From assembly GCF_022539665.2 (NCBI RefSeq), contig NC_081333.1, forward strand, positions 4,462,971 to 4,526,970: DNA of 64,000 nucleotides, read 5' to 3'. Positions 12,810-26,495 of this stretch are shown here, piece after piece. This stretch comes from Daphnia carinata (taxonomy: Eukaryota > Arthropoda > Branchiopoda > Diplostraca > Daphniidae). A model generated the notes under the pieces. The model saw only the letters and a list, made by a program, of their open reading frames with translations, ran no database searches and was not told where the DNA came from. Positions within the stretch are counted from its first letter, which is position 1, and each line of letters opens with the position of its first letter. Made by a program: the position numbers and the translations under genes.

Positions 12810-13596
12810 CGTTTAGCAACGCACTAGTAACTGTTGGCCCATCCAGGGTCTGGCATAGCTGGCGCTTGCATATTTTAACGCTTTTTTTCTTAATTGAAAA
12901 CGGCAAAGATTTCGTGACAATATTGGGTATTTAATTTTAACTTTAAAAAGTCTGTCTAAATTTTCAACATCCATTGTTTCAGCTTTTAATTCAGAATGGA
13001 TGGGCTTCATTCTAGTCAAGTTTGAAGCTTCTTGCGATGGGCTATGTAGTACGAAATCCATAGGAAAGTTCATCGAGACTCTACCAAAATAGGGGTAAGT
13101 TTAACTATACAGTGCACGTAGAACTTTTTAACTATTTTCAATAGAAACCTCGCTTCGTATAACGCATGAGTGAGATTTGAGCACGTCGTATCAACTTCGA
13201 AAATCACCATCCTTGAAGGAATGGGCATTTTACTGGTCATCCGTATGACTTTCAAGTACGATGTGAACCAAGAAAACTTTAACAAATGATACATTTAAAG
13301 GCTTACGTCAAATGCATAAAAACAAATTAGTTTCTGTTTGTATTTTTGACGAATCTGGACGCAATTTTTTATAGGGGTTGATACGTCATCGAAAGCGATA
13401 AGGAAAACTCCACCGGTTAAATGAAGTGTTGTACTGAAAATTTCACGTTCATTTCAAGCGTACTGTCAAAATGACTGAAATCACCATTCTTATTGTTACA
13501 TATTTGGAGGGAAACAAAACATTGCCAAATCGATCCGTAACACACACAGTCCACAGCATTCGAATAAAATTTACTAAGCCATATTGTGCAGTATTG

Positions 13597-13629
<33 letters not shown>

Positions 13630-14713
13630 GTACCAGACGAGGACTGGTGATGACAACGAATAAACAGTTGTTTTCCAACAAAGAAACACTGTCATTTGCA
13701 TGAAAGAACGTACTATCAACTGAAAGATGTCTCTCGTACATCACGACCTCTTCAATCGAAACGAACTCCACAAAGTCTCGAGAAAATAATGAAAATATCA
13801 CCAGCTCATGATGTTTAAAGAAAAGATATACGATACGAAAGTGAAGAGGAAAGGCACAACATGAGAAAGAGATTCAAGGAAGACGTAAGAAGATGATATT
13901 CTTCTTCTGAAAATGTATGAGAAAGGATGCTAGAACTCTCGTACAGCAACGTGAGACCCTCGTCAACTTTGGATTTTTGTAAACATTTCTTTTTTCTATG
14001 ACTTCTCGATTGGAGCCATTAGTGTAACAAGAGGCAATGTTTGCTTTACTTGTCGTCTGAGAATGAACGTTGTGGAGGGACATGCTTGTTTTGTTTATTG
14101 GACCTGATGTTGTTGATATGAAATAGCTCGGAGAGGTCCTCAGAATGATTTATGGAATCCATAAAAATAGCGGCGAAGTAGTACAAAGCGTCTACGATGT
14201 TGGGTAACACCAGACAACTGCCTCTCTACATGCTTGTTCAACATAACACCCCATCCCCCTCCCAACGGTTGTTTATTATGCGTCAAACTAAATTAGACAC
14301 GTTTCGGATGTCTTATGTTTGCCATCGATCGCGTGCGAAGCAGGCGCGCGCACCTGGAGAGATTCATGTTTCCAGTAATGCAACTTAGTGTAACAGAGCT
14401 TCATTCCGCACGCGAACAATGACACACAGATGGAAGAGAGCTAAAAATAAAACCGTGCGAGACAAGGAGAGCTAAAACAAAAATGGCCATGTTTTTTGGG
14501 GACGAGGGGTAAACGACGAACTATGTCTCCACGATAATCTGTTAGCAACGCGTTTGACGCATTACGTACTGTATGTCTATGGGGACCTAAAAAAAAAAAG
14601 TCCTCTTTCTTTTATTATAATGTAGCCCGGGATTTCATCAGTAAACTACAGTCCTAAACGCTTGCGAGAAATATATTAAGAGAAAGAAAGAAACAACAGT
14701 ATCTTACCACCAG
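12810..14713. other. Intergenic stretch, no gene recognised
   Basis: Open frames on the minus strand around 12813-13294 and 13574-13801 (for example TSKMPIPSRMVIFEVDTT) look faintly protein-like but are short, in different frames and carry no recognisable domain. They could be remnants of an old mobile element. A 30-bp T-run lies at about 13597-13625. Confidence 0.4.
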
Positions 14714-16008
14714 CTAATTGGTACTTGTCGTCCGACGCGTGATACATTCCCAATCGAGTGGGCTTTCAAGTCCGGCCATAACGCCAGTTGCAGTAGCTGT
14801 CCAGAAACAGGAAGCTGAACAGAATAGTAAAGAGCAGACCACTGGTATGAGATGGTGGCCAGCACGTTCGTGTTGAACGATTATTTTAGACAGGAAAACC
14901 GGATAGGCCGGTCCCCGGAAGATGAACGTTCGGCACCCAAGACAGATGGCGACGGGGCCATCCCGCAAGAGCTGAATCAGGGTGGACGGCAAACAAAATT
15001 CTCCTATTCGTCGATCATAGCTGTGGTGATACGAGGATTCAAAGCGGTGGAAGTTGTCTTTCCGATCGAAACTGATGTTTAGCGGCTCTTGAAAGATCCG
15101 TGACGCAATGGACCGCAAAGTGAGCTCAAGCAAGCTAGGAGGCGCATTAGTACAAACAAGGTTGATATCTGGCAAAAAACAGAGCGCTACTGTTGGTGTG
15201 TCTTTGACGAGGACGGTGGCTTCCTTCCGGTTGGACGGGTCGAAACAACCGAACAGGGTAGATATGTGTAACACGTTGCGTGTTGCTAGCGGGCGGGCTG
15301 GAGGTCGATTCATCTGACAGGCGAGTGGATACGGGAGGTAGGATATGCATGGATTGTTATCGCAATGAAAACGCTCGATACACGCAAACGGTAGGTGAGG
15401 CAAATGAGTCAGACGGTTTGAGCAGACGGATAGGTGTTTTAGTCGTGAAAGCCGCGTTAAAAAGTTGGGTAGACTAGTAAACTGGTTAAAATCAAGGTGG
15501 ATGTCCTCTAGATGCTGACACTGGTGAAGTGATTCTGGCAACTCTGTCAGCTTGTTGCTGCTGACAAGTAGTGAAACCAAGCAAGGAAGACATCCCAATG
15601 AGCTTGGCAGGCAAGCAAGTTGGTTGTGCGTCAAAACTATAGTCTTCAATTTTACAAGCTTCCCAATCGACGAAGGAATTTTGATTAGGTGATTTTGGCT
15701 GACATCGAGTGTTGTCAAACTGGTCAGAAACTGAATGGCTTCAGGAAGTTCTGTTAAGTAATTTGCTTGTAGGTAGATATTCGTCAAATTGGTCATGTTT
15801 TTGATCCAGCTTGGCTACAAGAATTGCAGAAACAGGTTAGCCACAAGAAAAACTGCAGCGTTATTTAATTTACCAGTTCGGTAATGTTGTTGTATTTGAG
15901 GTAGAGCTCGCATACATGATTTCCACAAACACAGAGCTCTTCTGGCAAATCAGAATAGCCCCGATAGTTCCAATGAAGGATCAATCGTTCCGAAATCTCT
16001 TGTACCAT
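14714..16008 (-). CDS. Leucine-rich repeat protein, LRRC28-like
   Basis: About 411 residues from two coding exons, 15874-16008 and 14714-15814, phase 0. The start is ATG 16006-16008 (MVQEISERLILHWNYRGY). A donor at about 16130 and the acceptor-like TTTTCTTTAG just before 16034 imply a non-coding first exon. Residues about 25-190 form roughly seven LRRs of the short type (LTTLDVSQNHLIKIPSSI, LVSLLVSSNKLTELPES). The C-terminal domain has Cys pairs (ICLGC, CSLLFCSASC) after LPSTLIQLLRDGP. This matches the LRR plus Cys-rich tail layout of LRRC28, whose function is poorly known. Alternative: another short-LRR protein of the SHOC2/LRRC69 group. Divergent from the MFS transporter. Confidence 0.72.
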
Positions 16009-16527
16009 TTCTGGATCCAACACGAATTCGCGATCTAAAGAAAACATGACGATTAGACACTGCAACTGTTGTCATCCCTAAATTTGCTGGCTGATCATCA
16101 AATAGTAAAGCTTAAATCTCTATATTTACCTCGGTGGTTTGTTTGTCTTCTTTGCTAAAATTAGATGAACGTCACGCTGCAGCAAAAATGCTTTGTTGGT
16201 CCACGCGCGCATGCGTTTGTTTTGATATGCAGACGACAGTCAGATCGTCCGTCGTCACTCCGTCAGAACTTCATTTTTTTAAATGTCAATGAAAAGTTTT
16301 TATTTACAGTTAGAACTTTGAGATTGCCGTATGTTTGTAATAGTACGACCTTCTTTTGTAAAATTGTAGTTGTACTCCCTAGTCTTGTTTGTAGTGAAAA
16401 CATAGTCACCATTTGGTAAGCTGTTGTTTCTCTTGCATGCCGTTTGCTTTAGTTACTGCATATATATATTTGCACGAATCGAAAAATGTCGAACTTATAA
16501 TCACATTGCGTATTAACACAGGATGAT
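16009..16527. promoter_or_regulatory. Divergent promoter interval between LRRC28-like and MFS transporter genes
   Basis: About 520 bp between opposed start codons. It contains the probable non-coding first exon of the LRR gene (minus-strand donor CCGAG|GTAAAT near 16131) and a donor-like TTTG|GTAAGC on the plus strand near 16416. The transporter may therefore also have a 5' UTR intron. Confidence 0.45.
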
Positions 16528-17983
16528 ATGGAAATCGTTGCAGAGAGTCACTGGGCGTTGATCCACCCTCTGCAGTCCATTTCCAAGAGAACCTATCGAA
16601 TTGTAGTCTTTATTGTGTTATGGGTTAGCTTTGCTTCCACATACCTCTTGAAAAAACCTTTAGGTGTCATCAAGTCAGACATAGCCGAGGACTTGCATCT
16701 GTCCAAATTCGAATTGGGCATGTTGGATACAGCTTTGCTCTTACCTTATGCCGCAATGCAGGTTTTTCTGGGGCCACTGGCAGACTACCTCGGACCAAGA
16801 AGAACTTTGGCTTTTTGCCTGTGCTCTGCCGGAGTGTTCATGAGCCTTTTTGGACTGATAAGTTCGTTTCATTTTTCCCTCTTCCTGCTCTTTCTCTGTG
16901 GTACGTGTCTTGCACCCACTTGGCCCGCGTGTTCCAAGGCATTAGCATCTTATTTCGAGAAGCAGAGAGACACTGTTTTCGGTATCTTCTCGACATCAGG
17001 CTCAGTCGGTGGCATATGTGGAACTGGCCTGGCCGTTTGTACTCTAAATGTTTACGGTTGGCAACTGTCTTATCTGGTACCAGCCGCCTTCTCAATTGTG
17101 ATGGCCGCGTTAACATTCGGCCTCGTTTATAGCCCAGAAGAGATGGGGCTCAGTGGCGCTGGACATTTACAGTCGAGCAGTGAAACGATCACATCTTGTA
17201 AGAAATCCCCGACGACGATTAGAAGCTGGTTGAAATTATGGGCCATTCCGTTGATCCCGGAAATAACGTTGGCGGTCTTTACGCTCAAAGTAGTCCGATA
17301 CTGTATGTACATGTGGTTGCCCTTGTTCCTGCTCGACTATTTGAACTACGATAAAGTCCAAGCTGGACTGATGTCGACGGCCTTCGAAGTGGGCGGCGGT
17401 CTGGGCAGCGCTCTGGTTGGTTTCTTAACCGAGCGGCTCTTTTCCGGCCGCTCGCTTCCCACACTCTGTATATTGACGATCCTCAGCAGTTTGTCTTTGC
17501 TCCTCTTCGCCATGACGGCCCAATTTGGAGCCGCAATCAATATCCTCTGCCTTGTACTAGCTGGAGCCACAAACTGCGGGCCCGATTCCTTACTCAGCGG
17601 ATCCATACCGGCCAGACTGGGCGAACGGAACGGACTTGGAGCTGGGGGGGCCTTGACAGGTTACGTCATGTTCAATCGCACCTCAATTACACACAGAGAC
17701 ATACAAAAACTTGAGCTTAATCTTGTTATTGTTCTTTCACATTTGTTTTATCTTTCCTCTTTATTAAGGCCTCGTTAACGGAGCTGGAAGTGTAGGGACG
17801 GTTATAGAAGGTCCGATCATCGGTTTGGTGGCCCACCAATGGGGATGGATGGGTGTTTTGCTGCTAATGGTATTGCTGTCATCGCTGGGAGCCCTCGCTC
17901 TGTTACGGGCCGCCTTGAGCGTTTGGAGTCTATCCCTGACGGCCAGTAACGACGACCAGGGTGAACAGAATTGGCCCGTCTAA
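16528..17983 (+). CDS. Major facilitator superfamily transporter, SLC37 (sugar-phosphate exchanger)-like
   Basis: 448 residues from two exons, 16528-17659 and 17769-17983, with a phase-1 intron. About 12 hydrophobic segments. The MFS loop 2-3 signature GPLADYLGPRR is at residues 82-92, and CLAPTWPACSKALASYF follows in TM4-5. The C-terminal half contains GLVNGAGSVGTVIEGPIIG. Family layout and segments such as YSPEEMGLSG resemble SLC37 organophosphate:phosphate antiporters of the ER, though orthology to a particular SLC37 member is uncertain. The N-terminus is short (about 22 residues before TM1). ATG 16528 is preferred because the frame opens there after a likely 5' UTR. A generic MFS/SLC17-like anion transporter is the alternative. 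Confidence 0.75.
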
Positions 17984-18131
17984 CTAGGCTTTGAAATAGC
18001 AACGTAGGTCTGCTATCTTGGAACTAGAAAAGCCAAGCAACAATTAAAAGAACAACAATACCATCCGCCATGACAAATTCAAAAGATCTCATCTTTGTTG
18101 TTGACTTCGAAGAAATCCCAGACATTTTCTT

Positions 18132-18175
<44 letters not shown>

Positions 18176-18270
18176 TATTCGCAACGCCATTTTCAATTAT
18201 TCATGAGAGAAAAAGAAATGCTTTCGGTTTTGTTATTTTCAAATTTTCCATTATTTTTTTTTTTCCCCCC

Positions 18271-18301
<31 letters not shown>

Positions 18302-19223
18302 AGACTAGTCCACAAAATAACCCGAATGTAATGCATAACAGAAAGGGATGGGAATCTTTTGTTTGATGTGTTTTCTTTGTTGCTGTTGTTGTATGTACAG
18401 TACGTTATGTATCTTATATAAGTTTGAAGAAAAACAACCTTCCGTCCCTAGTCCCTATAAACAAAATCTAGTCCGCACGTGACGAGCAATAATCCTCTCG
18501 CCGCTCGCTTCGATTTGAATAAATCACAGTATAATCTATAACACGATAAATTTTTTTTTTTTTTTCGTGTTAAAAAAAGAGAAGAGATAGACGCACACCT
18601 TTGTTATTTTTAAGATTGTTATTATTTTTTTTTTTTTGGCTTTTTTTTTTTCGTATTTTTCTTTCGTCGATTCGACATCACCCGTTGTGTAATACAATAT
18701 GGACCATCAAAATTGTATGAGGGAGGGATTTATATTTATATATATATACCGATTAAAAATGGATGATTGGCGGTAATGGCGCTGCTGGACTGCTCGAAAT
18801 GATAAAAAAAAAAAAAGAGACGAATGCGTGTTCCTCGATGTAACAGCGACAGTCAGAACACAAGGCGGTCCCTTCTGCCCACCAAAATGTGTGTGTACCG
18901 TATTTGGTAGATAAAAGGAATGCCCTTATTTAGATAATGATAATAAAATACTTACAGCAAAAGAATATCGATGACTTTTTCAGGAATGAGAAATTCGACT
19001 GAGGGAACGCAAACAGGAAAATGTTTTTTTTGTTTTTTTTTAAATCATTCAGACTTAAATCTAAAACTAAAAAAAAACAAAAAAAAAAGAAAATACGAGA
19101 AACATTGAAAACGAATATGCGCAAAAGAGAGGGAAAAAAATGTTCAATTTTGTTACAAAAAACAAGAGTTGATTAAACTCCTCGATTTTTTTTTTTTTTT
19201 TAGGTTGGAGACGGCGACGGTTG
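17984..19223. other. Intergenic between convergent MFS and dpr genes
   Basis: No gene seen. Contains AATTAAA near 18042, the homopolymer inverted repeat listed separately, and many A/T runs (18550, 18625, 18804, 19029, 19184). It should hold the 3' UTR of the dpr gene. Confidence 0.6.
18130..18302. repeat. Homopolymer inverted repeat: T12-G33 ... C27-A11
   Basis: A T-run (18130-18141) runs directly into 33 G (18142-18174). After about 90 bp, 27 C (18265-18291) run directly into 11 A (18292-18302). The two composite runs are reverse complements and could form a roughly 38-bp perfect stem; the G-run alone could also form quadruplex. Run lengths may be affected by sequencing error. Confidence 0.85.
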
Positions 19224-20348
19224 TCAAGTGACATCACAGAGTTGAGATCGAGTTAACCAAGACGACGAAACGGCCAGCGTGAGCAGAGCCGTCCAGCAAG
19301 AGGCGGTAGACGCACGGGTAACTATGCCCGGCAGCGATGTCCACCAAGGTGTCACAAGGCATGCAGCATTATCCCTCTGCATTGCCGCCGGCTGTTCACC
19401 TGTTTTCAGTTGAATTATTATGAAAACGATTTCAATTAAGATGAATGCATTCAGATGAACGGAAATGATGTAGATTTTGTCTTTGCTTTTTCCCTCAAAT
19501 CCCTACGGTACGTAATAAACAATGTACATTTGTACGATGATGCGTTTGGGAAAACGATTGAATGGCGGCCTTCGATTAAGGACCCCCCTCCCCTCCCCCC
19601 CCCCCCCCCCCCCCCACCAAAAAAAAAAAAAAAAAAAAAAGAGCTCAAGAAATAAAGACGGATGGGCGAAACTATCGAGCACCAAGTGCCTGTTTCACGT
19701 CCAAATGGTGTCGTTATCCATCAGAGAAATACGACCGAGACCCATCCTCTTAACTTCCCACCCTATAGCTATACTTACATCAAAGAATTTTATTTGATTT
19801 TTATTATTTTTATTTCCCCTCAGCTTTCAGTCAACGAAAAACAAAACACTAAATCCTTGTTTTTATATATTTTTTTCTTTCCAAGTATACGCTGTTATCA
19901 GATTATACTTATTGTTTATCGTTGTTATTGTTTCCTCTTTCCCCCCCTCCCTTTCGTATTGATCGCCCGTCTTTATTTCCGACTCCACTCCATCTAATAG
20001 AAATAGGTAGCTCCCCCCCCCCCCCCGTCGACATGCGTCCGACTTTCCATCTGACATTTACACACAACATTAGTCGGGTTCTTCACGCCGCCAACCGCAT
20101 TGCCTGATTGCCGATCGTATAACCGATTAGTGAGATTACAGGAAGAAACGAAGACAAACGCCCTCCAAAAAAAAAGGACAACAACGAAAAAACAAAGGAG
20201 GGGAAAACACACGAACGATAAGTTTTGCCAAAGATCCAGGGGGTTCCTCTTCTAATCATCATAAAATAATAGGACCATCTGTTTTTCTTTCTTTCCGTTC
20301 CTTCCCCCTCCCCCCCTCCTTTTTAACCTACTCGTGCAAATCAAAACT

Positions 20349-20387
<39 letters not shown>

Positions 20388-23037
20388 CTGCTTGATATCG
20401 CAATACTATTACTAACTTATTATTTTTTTTTTTTTTATGGCTTTACAACGTAAGAAGAAAAGAAAGAAAAGAAAAGGGGGATATTGTAACACATCAATTA
20501 CCGTTGAGGACGTGGACGGTGACGGAAGCTGCAGTGGCTCCAGGGCCGGGCACGCAAGTGTAATTGCCAGAATCACGGGGGTCGGCCCTGGCTAAGAGGA
20601 GGCGACTTTGGCCGCCGATCGTGTCTGTCGTGACGCTCATTCCACCTCGTGCCGAATAATTCAAAACCTAAAAAAAAACCAAAACAAAATGAAAATAAAA
20701 AAAAAATAAAAAAAAAAAAAAAATCAACGACGTCGTCTATACAAAATGCTGACAAATTTTTGTTTGTTTTTTTTTTGTTTTTGATTTTAGTGTGTTGGTT
20801 TGTTTGTGTTACCTGTTCGTTGTGGTGCCACGTGAAATAGTGCGGCGTCTTGTTGACGCCCACCGGCGCATTTTGCGATGGCGGTTGGTGTTCCTCAGTC
20901 ACCGTGACGCAAGTCAAATTGATGTCGCTGCCCTTTTTGACAAACAGTTCGGCGCTGCCGAGAATCGACGCTTTCGAAACTGTTGGTCCAAAAAGAAGAA
21001 GAAGAAAAAAAAAAAAAAAAGAACAACATTGAAATGCAAGTGGAAACCAATTAAGAGTCAAACAAGTTTTTCTTTTTTTTTGCTCTTTGCTACGAGACGA
21101 AAGGCAAAACTTATTAGCGATTAGTAAAGACTCGGCATCTCCATGACGACGACGTAGATTTCTACAATGACGATAAAGGCCCAACAAGAAAAAGAGTGAA
21201 GCGCTCTTTGTGTTGACTTTGATAACGAAGTGAGAGCGAGGCGTTTCCAAACTCGACGAATCAATAATTTTTCAACGAAAAAACATCGACAACAAAACAG
21301 AAAGGAACGGAGGCAAACGTTAAGACGACCGACGTCCGTGTTCGTCAACCTTACTTTCTAATAGCAAATCAAGGCGAATTAGAATATCGAGTTTTTTTAG
21401 AGTTTTTTTTTTTTTTTTTTTAGTGTCGTGTTCGTTTAGTAACAACGTCACGACTCGTTTACCCCACGCACATCACTGTCAACTTAGAAAAACAAAAACA
21501 AAAGAAAAACGGGGCGAAATGAAGAGACGGCCGGATGCCGATCAAACAAAAATAAACTCGAAGGAATTTAATTTTTTTTTTTTTTTGTTTCTACGTCGTT
21601 TAATAATTTCTCAGAAATCGTTCCAAAGAGACAAAAAAAAAAAAACAAATAAAAAAACAAAACGAAAACGCCTTGAAAGCAAATCGAATACGTTGGTGAA
21701 CTTGACGGTCGGTACTTGGAAGCCAATCAGAAGAGAACCAAATGGGACGGCGGGATTTGCCCGTTTAAACATTACCTTCGCTTGACAAACGCACACGCCG
21801 CTTTCCATCGTATCCAACCCCAACCACGCCCATAAATGTGGAATCAAAATTAAAGCCAAAAAACAAACAAAAATAAATAAATAAATAAATAAAAAGATTG
21901 AACTCACTGCACCGCCCATCGCACATAATTCTTTTCATCAAGCAATAAAGACATTATTATTTCTTTAGAAAATAGGCCTACACGCAAGAATGAACTCAAC
22001 GTTATAAGACGATAAGACGCCAAGTTCTAATTTGATTGACATACGAACGGATTACCGCAAGACTTTGCTTTCTACAATTCCAACTACATCGTTCTGTACG
22101 CAGACAGATACACAAAGCCATCAAACGTCCTTACGCATTTATTTAAAAACTCTTCCCTTTTCGTTTGCAAAAAAAAACGCGCGGGGGGGGGGGGGGGCAG
22201 AAAAGTTTCATTAATAAATAAAGAGGCCGCGTATGGATAGCGAACAGTCTCTTGCCAGTTATACAAAAGGAGAAAACAAAAAAAGAAAAGGGGGAAGAGC
22301 GGAGGTTGCAAGGAGTAATAACCCTCTTTGGCTTAGAATATGATTAGCTCGTAAAGCTCTAGACGCTTCGTACATATCAAGTGTGCGTGTCTATAAAATG
22401 CAGGCAAGAAAAGACGAAGGGCAAAAATAAAATCATTTTTCATCCATCCGCTTCTTGTGTGTATCGCAGACAACAGAAACTGGTGGAAGGTGGATGAGAT
22501 CCAATCAATTTCATAAAAAGCACTTTATAGCGGCGCACGTGTGCGTCTTTAACAGGCCCAAACCGACCCTCGCCTTTATGTGTGACGTATTAAATCAAGA
22601 AAAAAAAAACCACAAAAAAACGCATCGCATAAAGAGGCAAGAGTTTTTTTCTTTTTTTAGCAAATCAAGTTGATTTTTTTCTTAGATTGCAATCAGCAAC
22701 GGACGTGCGCCAGCCATAATGATTTCTTAGCCTTTTTATCTTTCACATATGCTGATAACAATTTCGCTGGCATATGTCATTATTCTTTTGCCTCGCCCTC
22801 CCGAAAGACAAAAAAAAAAAAAAAAAAAAAAAAAACTTACACGGAAATTATGGATTGATTATCTGCTAAATTGATCGACTATGGTTATTTTGGCTTGCGC
22901 TGGTCCTTTTCTTTTTGACGATGATGTCATTAACCAATAAGTCAGAGAAACAAATAATTCAGTTTCGCGTACTGGCTGACAAGTCGAGTCGCAGCTGCGA
23001 CCGGCTAAATTGATGGGCGCAACACGCAAACTGTTTC

Positions 23038-23074
<37 letters not shown>

Positions 23075-24096
23075 CAACCCTTTGGCACGGCTCTCTCTCT
23101 CTCTCTGCTTTTCGGCGAAAGAAAAAGAAAAGCTCGACGCAATAATTACGGCTCAAGTTATTGTCGTTTTGTGTACTCGACTGTGTATGTGTATGTGTGT
23201 GTGTGTGTGTTCGTTGCTGGCTATCGGGGACGCGCAAAGATATGTGGCCGCGTCTGGCCGGCCTCAATAAAACAAAAGGCTATTGGGTTCTTTGCTCCCT
23301 ATAAGAAAAAACACGACACGAGATTTAGCGGCAGAGTGTGTACAAACAAAAACGTATCTCGTTCTTTTTTTTTTTTTTTTTGTTTCACAGCCAAGAACAA
23401 GGAAAGAACAAGTGAAGGGCCAATAAATCGATCTGCTATGTATCGCATTAACACCACTAGCCACAGAAGAGCGAGGGTGGCAAAGGGGAAAAAAAAAAAA
23501 AAGAAGGACGGGCTGTGACAAATGACCTATAGACGTTTCGTAACATTGAATAGATTTCGCGAGAGACGCGGATGGACTTGGGCGCTGTCGAAACAAGAAG
23601 GATCGAACGATGCACGTCAGTACTTATGGCATATATGCAACTACTATCAAATGCATTTTTTTTTTTTTTTTTCAAGGATTTTTCTTTGTGGAAATAAAAA
23701 CGATACAGTTGAAGCAAAGAGAATGAGATTTTGATGCGATTCGTGGGCTTGTACGTTGAAAGATGCGTGTTGAATGATTCACCAACAGAGAGCCGCACTC
23801 CAAATCTCCGAGGAAATAAATAAAAAAAAAAAGAACAAAGTTCGTTGGGTGGAGGGGATGTTTGAAAACGATGTAACTGAACATCCGTTTTTTTTTTTTT
23901 TTTTTTTTTTACTCCCGTCTACTTTTGTGTGTGCGTTTGCTATTCGAAATATGACGCAGCCCACAAAATACTGTACGTGCCGAATATCTTCGACATCAAT
24001 AAATAACATGCAAACGGGTGCGAGGTTCAAATCCCGTCCGAGCCATTTTCTTTTTTTTTTTTTCAGACATTCTTTTATAGTTGCAAATAAAAGACA

Positions 24097-24127
<31 letters not shown>

Positions 24128-25205
24128 TTCTTTTTTCAGATTCAAAGTCACGCAGTTTGCTTGCCCCATTTGATATTATTATTGAAAATAAAAAAAAATA
24201 AATAAAAACTCAGCGAAATGGCGATAATAATCCGGTCAAAGATAGCGGACCCTTCTAGCCAGTAGGGAAAGAGAAATCAAATAAAAAGTCATGGCATTTT
24301 TTTTTTGCTCTCGACATGGCAAATGTTTTGTCTTTTTTTTTTTTTTTTTTTTTTTTACTGTCTCTTGTTTATATCTCTCTGCTTGCGCGAGAATCAACAA
24401 CGAAGCGAAACATCGAATGAATAATCGACAAACACACGACACGTTCAGACTTTTGATTCCCTCATCGATCGCCTGCCTCTCTCTCTCTCTCTCTCTGTTT
24501 GCCTATCTCGTTGTTATGATTGGCATTACATGACAACGCGCGTTCGTATCAAACTTTCGAGAGCCTCCCCCCCCCCCCCAGTAAAAGAACGCGGCCAATT
24601 GTCGCGAGCACGACGTTCAAACTTGCCTTCCGTTCAATAGCGCGAACATCGATCGAAGGTAAAAGTTGATCGTTGTTGTTGCTATCGGATATGTGTGAGG
24701 TGGATGAACAGTCAAAACAAGGGGCTTACCGACAACATGAAGTCGGTAGATCTTGGAGATTTTCGGCTCAGTGCTCACTTGACATTCGTAAAGGCCGGCA
24801 TCTTTGGCCTCTGTCGAGCGGATCCTCTGCTCGCACGCCATGTAAACAAGAGCACAAAAAAAAAAAAAAAAAAAAAAAATCAAAAACAGTTGGAAAAATG
24901 GATAGAAATGATGAAATGTTAACCTTACCAGAGTCCATTCACTCCAGACGCCTTCCTCGTCGTCCCACACGGATGAAGAAGAATCTGAAGAAGCGTTTCG
25001 AGACGCGGGCGATCTGATTGGCGCGTTGCCGTTGGCCACCAGCGGAAATGGTGAAGAGAAATCGTCTGGATTAGACGGAACGGCCGGGCCGGCATTCGGT
25101 GGCTGACGGACCGTCACGTGAACGGCCGAAATTCGCCAATCGTTGGTGTAGGTGTGAAGTCCAGACGTCAGTATATGCAAATCTCTCTGCCTCATCCATA
25201 GTACC

Positions 25206-25237
<32 letters not shown>

Positions 25238-26464
25238 TTTTTTTTTTTTTTAGATTTAATATTGAATTGATTTCAGCGCGTCAAATTCAAATTCAAATTT
25301 TCAGAGAAGCAAATGTCAATGTCAATAGCAGAGGCTGGTCAGGTAGTTTTTTTTTGTTTTTTTTTTCTTCTTCTCCTTATGGTAGAGAGGTCAACAACGT
25401 ACAAATCGCTTGACAAAAGGAAGCTCTTTCCATTTTCTGTTGTGCGCTCGCGTCCGTAAGTCGGAAATTACGCCAAGTTTGACGTCACGTGAATAGCGCT
25501 TTTGATACGTTTCTTTCCCCCCCCCCCCCCCCCCATTCAGCTCACCGTTCCCAGACGCCGCCGACTTTGGATTTATCGTACAAAAAGTACAGTGTCTGCT
25601 AGGATGGATTGGGGAAAAAAGGGACATGACGGAATGAAGGCGAAGGAAAGGAAATAAAAAAAAAAAAAAAAAAGCAAATCCATCTAGATATCGAGTCACG
25701 ATGGTAACGGACGTTGCTAAGCAACGATGGTCAAAGCCGATTGCCTCTGTAAGTCAACCTGATATACTCCACGAATTACCCAACCTGGTGTCCGATTATT
25801 TAAAAAAAAAAAAAAAAAAAAAAGAAACAAAAACGGCCTTTCTTTCTTTGACTTACATGTTCATCAGCGATTCACTTCTTGAACCAAACTAAAATTTTTA
25901 TGGATGAAGATCACATTTTTAGAAATCAATTTTCAAAAAAAAAACGTTTGGCCTTTTGTCGACAGAATCCACACATGTCGCGATGAAGAAACTCGTTTAA
26001 GCGGGGGGAGACGAGGAAAAAGAGAGAAACACTTTTGATGTCATTTTCAGCAAGTGGGTAGAGTTTGTTGGAAATAGAAGGTTAGATGTGATGCGATCAA
26101 AACGTGGCAGAAAATTAAAAAAGTTGAACAAGTCCGTGATCCGTTCTCTAGAGAACGATTGCCATTGGATTTCGATTTCGATGCGAGTTTTTCTTTTTTT
26201 TTTTTTTTTTTCTTCTTCTTCTTCCAGCGTAGTTGCTTCTCTTAGGAGACGGAAGTTCTTGATCGCGTGTTGCTCAGCGGCGTCCTTCAGTCGTTCGCGT
26301 GGGGCCAAACGCATTCGAAAAACAACAACAAAAAAACTATTCCTTTTCTACACCAACAAAAGAATGGGGTGTCGATCTCGGCACGAAATCCCCACTTAAA
26401 AATACAACTTCACTTTTTCATCTTCCCCCCTCCCTTTGTTATGATGTTCTTTCAAATAAACAAT

Positions 26465-26495
<31 letters not shown>

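Noticed and set aside
12813-13801. Possible gag-like or other mobile-element protein remnants on the minus strand
   Set aside because: Frames are short, mutually out of phase and have no recognisable motif, so no element call is made.
20573-21250. Long minus-strand frame through dpr exons
   Set aside because: Reads through two real exons and the intron between them; the hydrophobic poly-Phe parts come from T-runs.
25546-25595. 50-nt exon-like segment in the dpr gene (LYFLYDKSKVGGVWE) with acceptor and donor
   Set aside because: Its length is not a multiple of three and including it would break the frame; exons on either side join perfectly without it.
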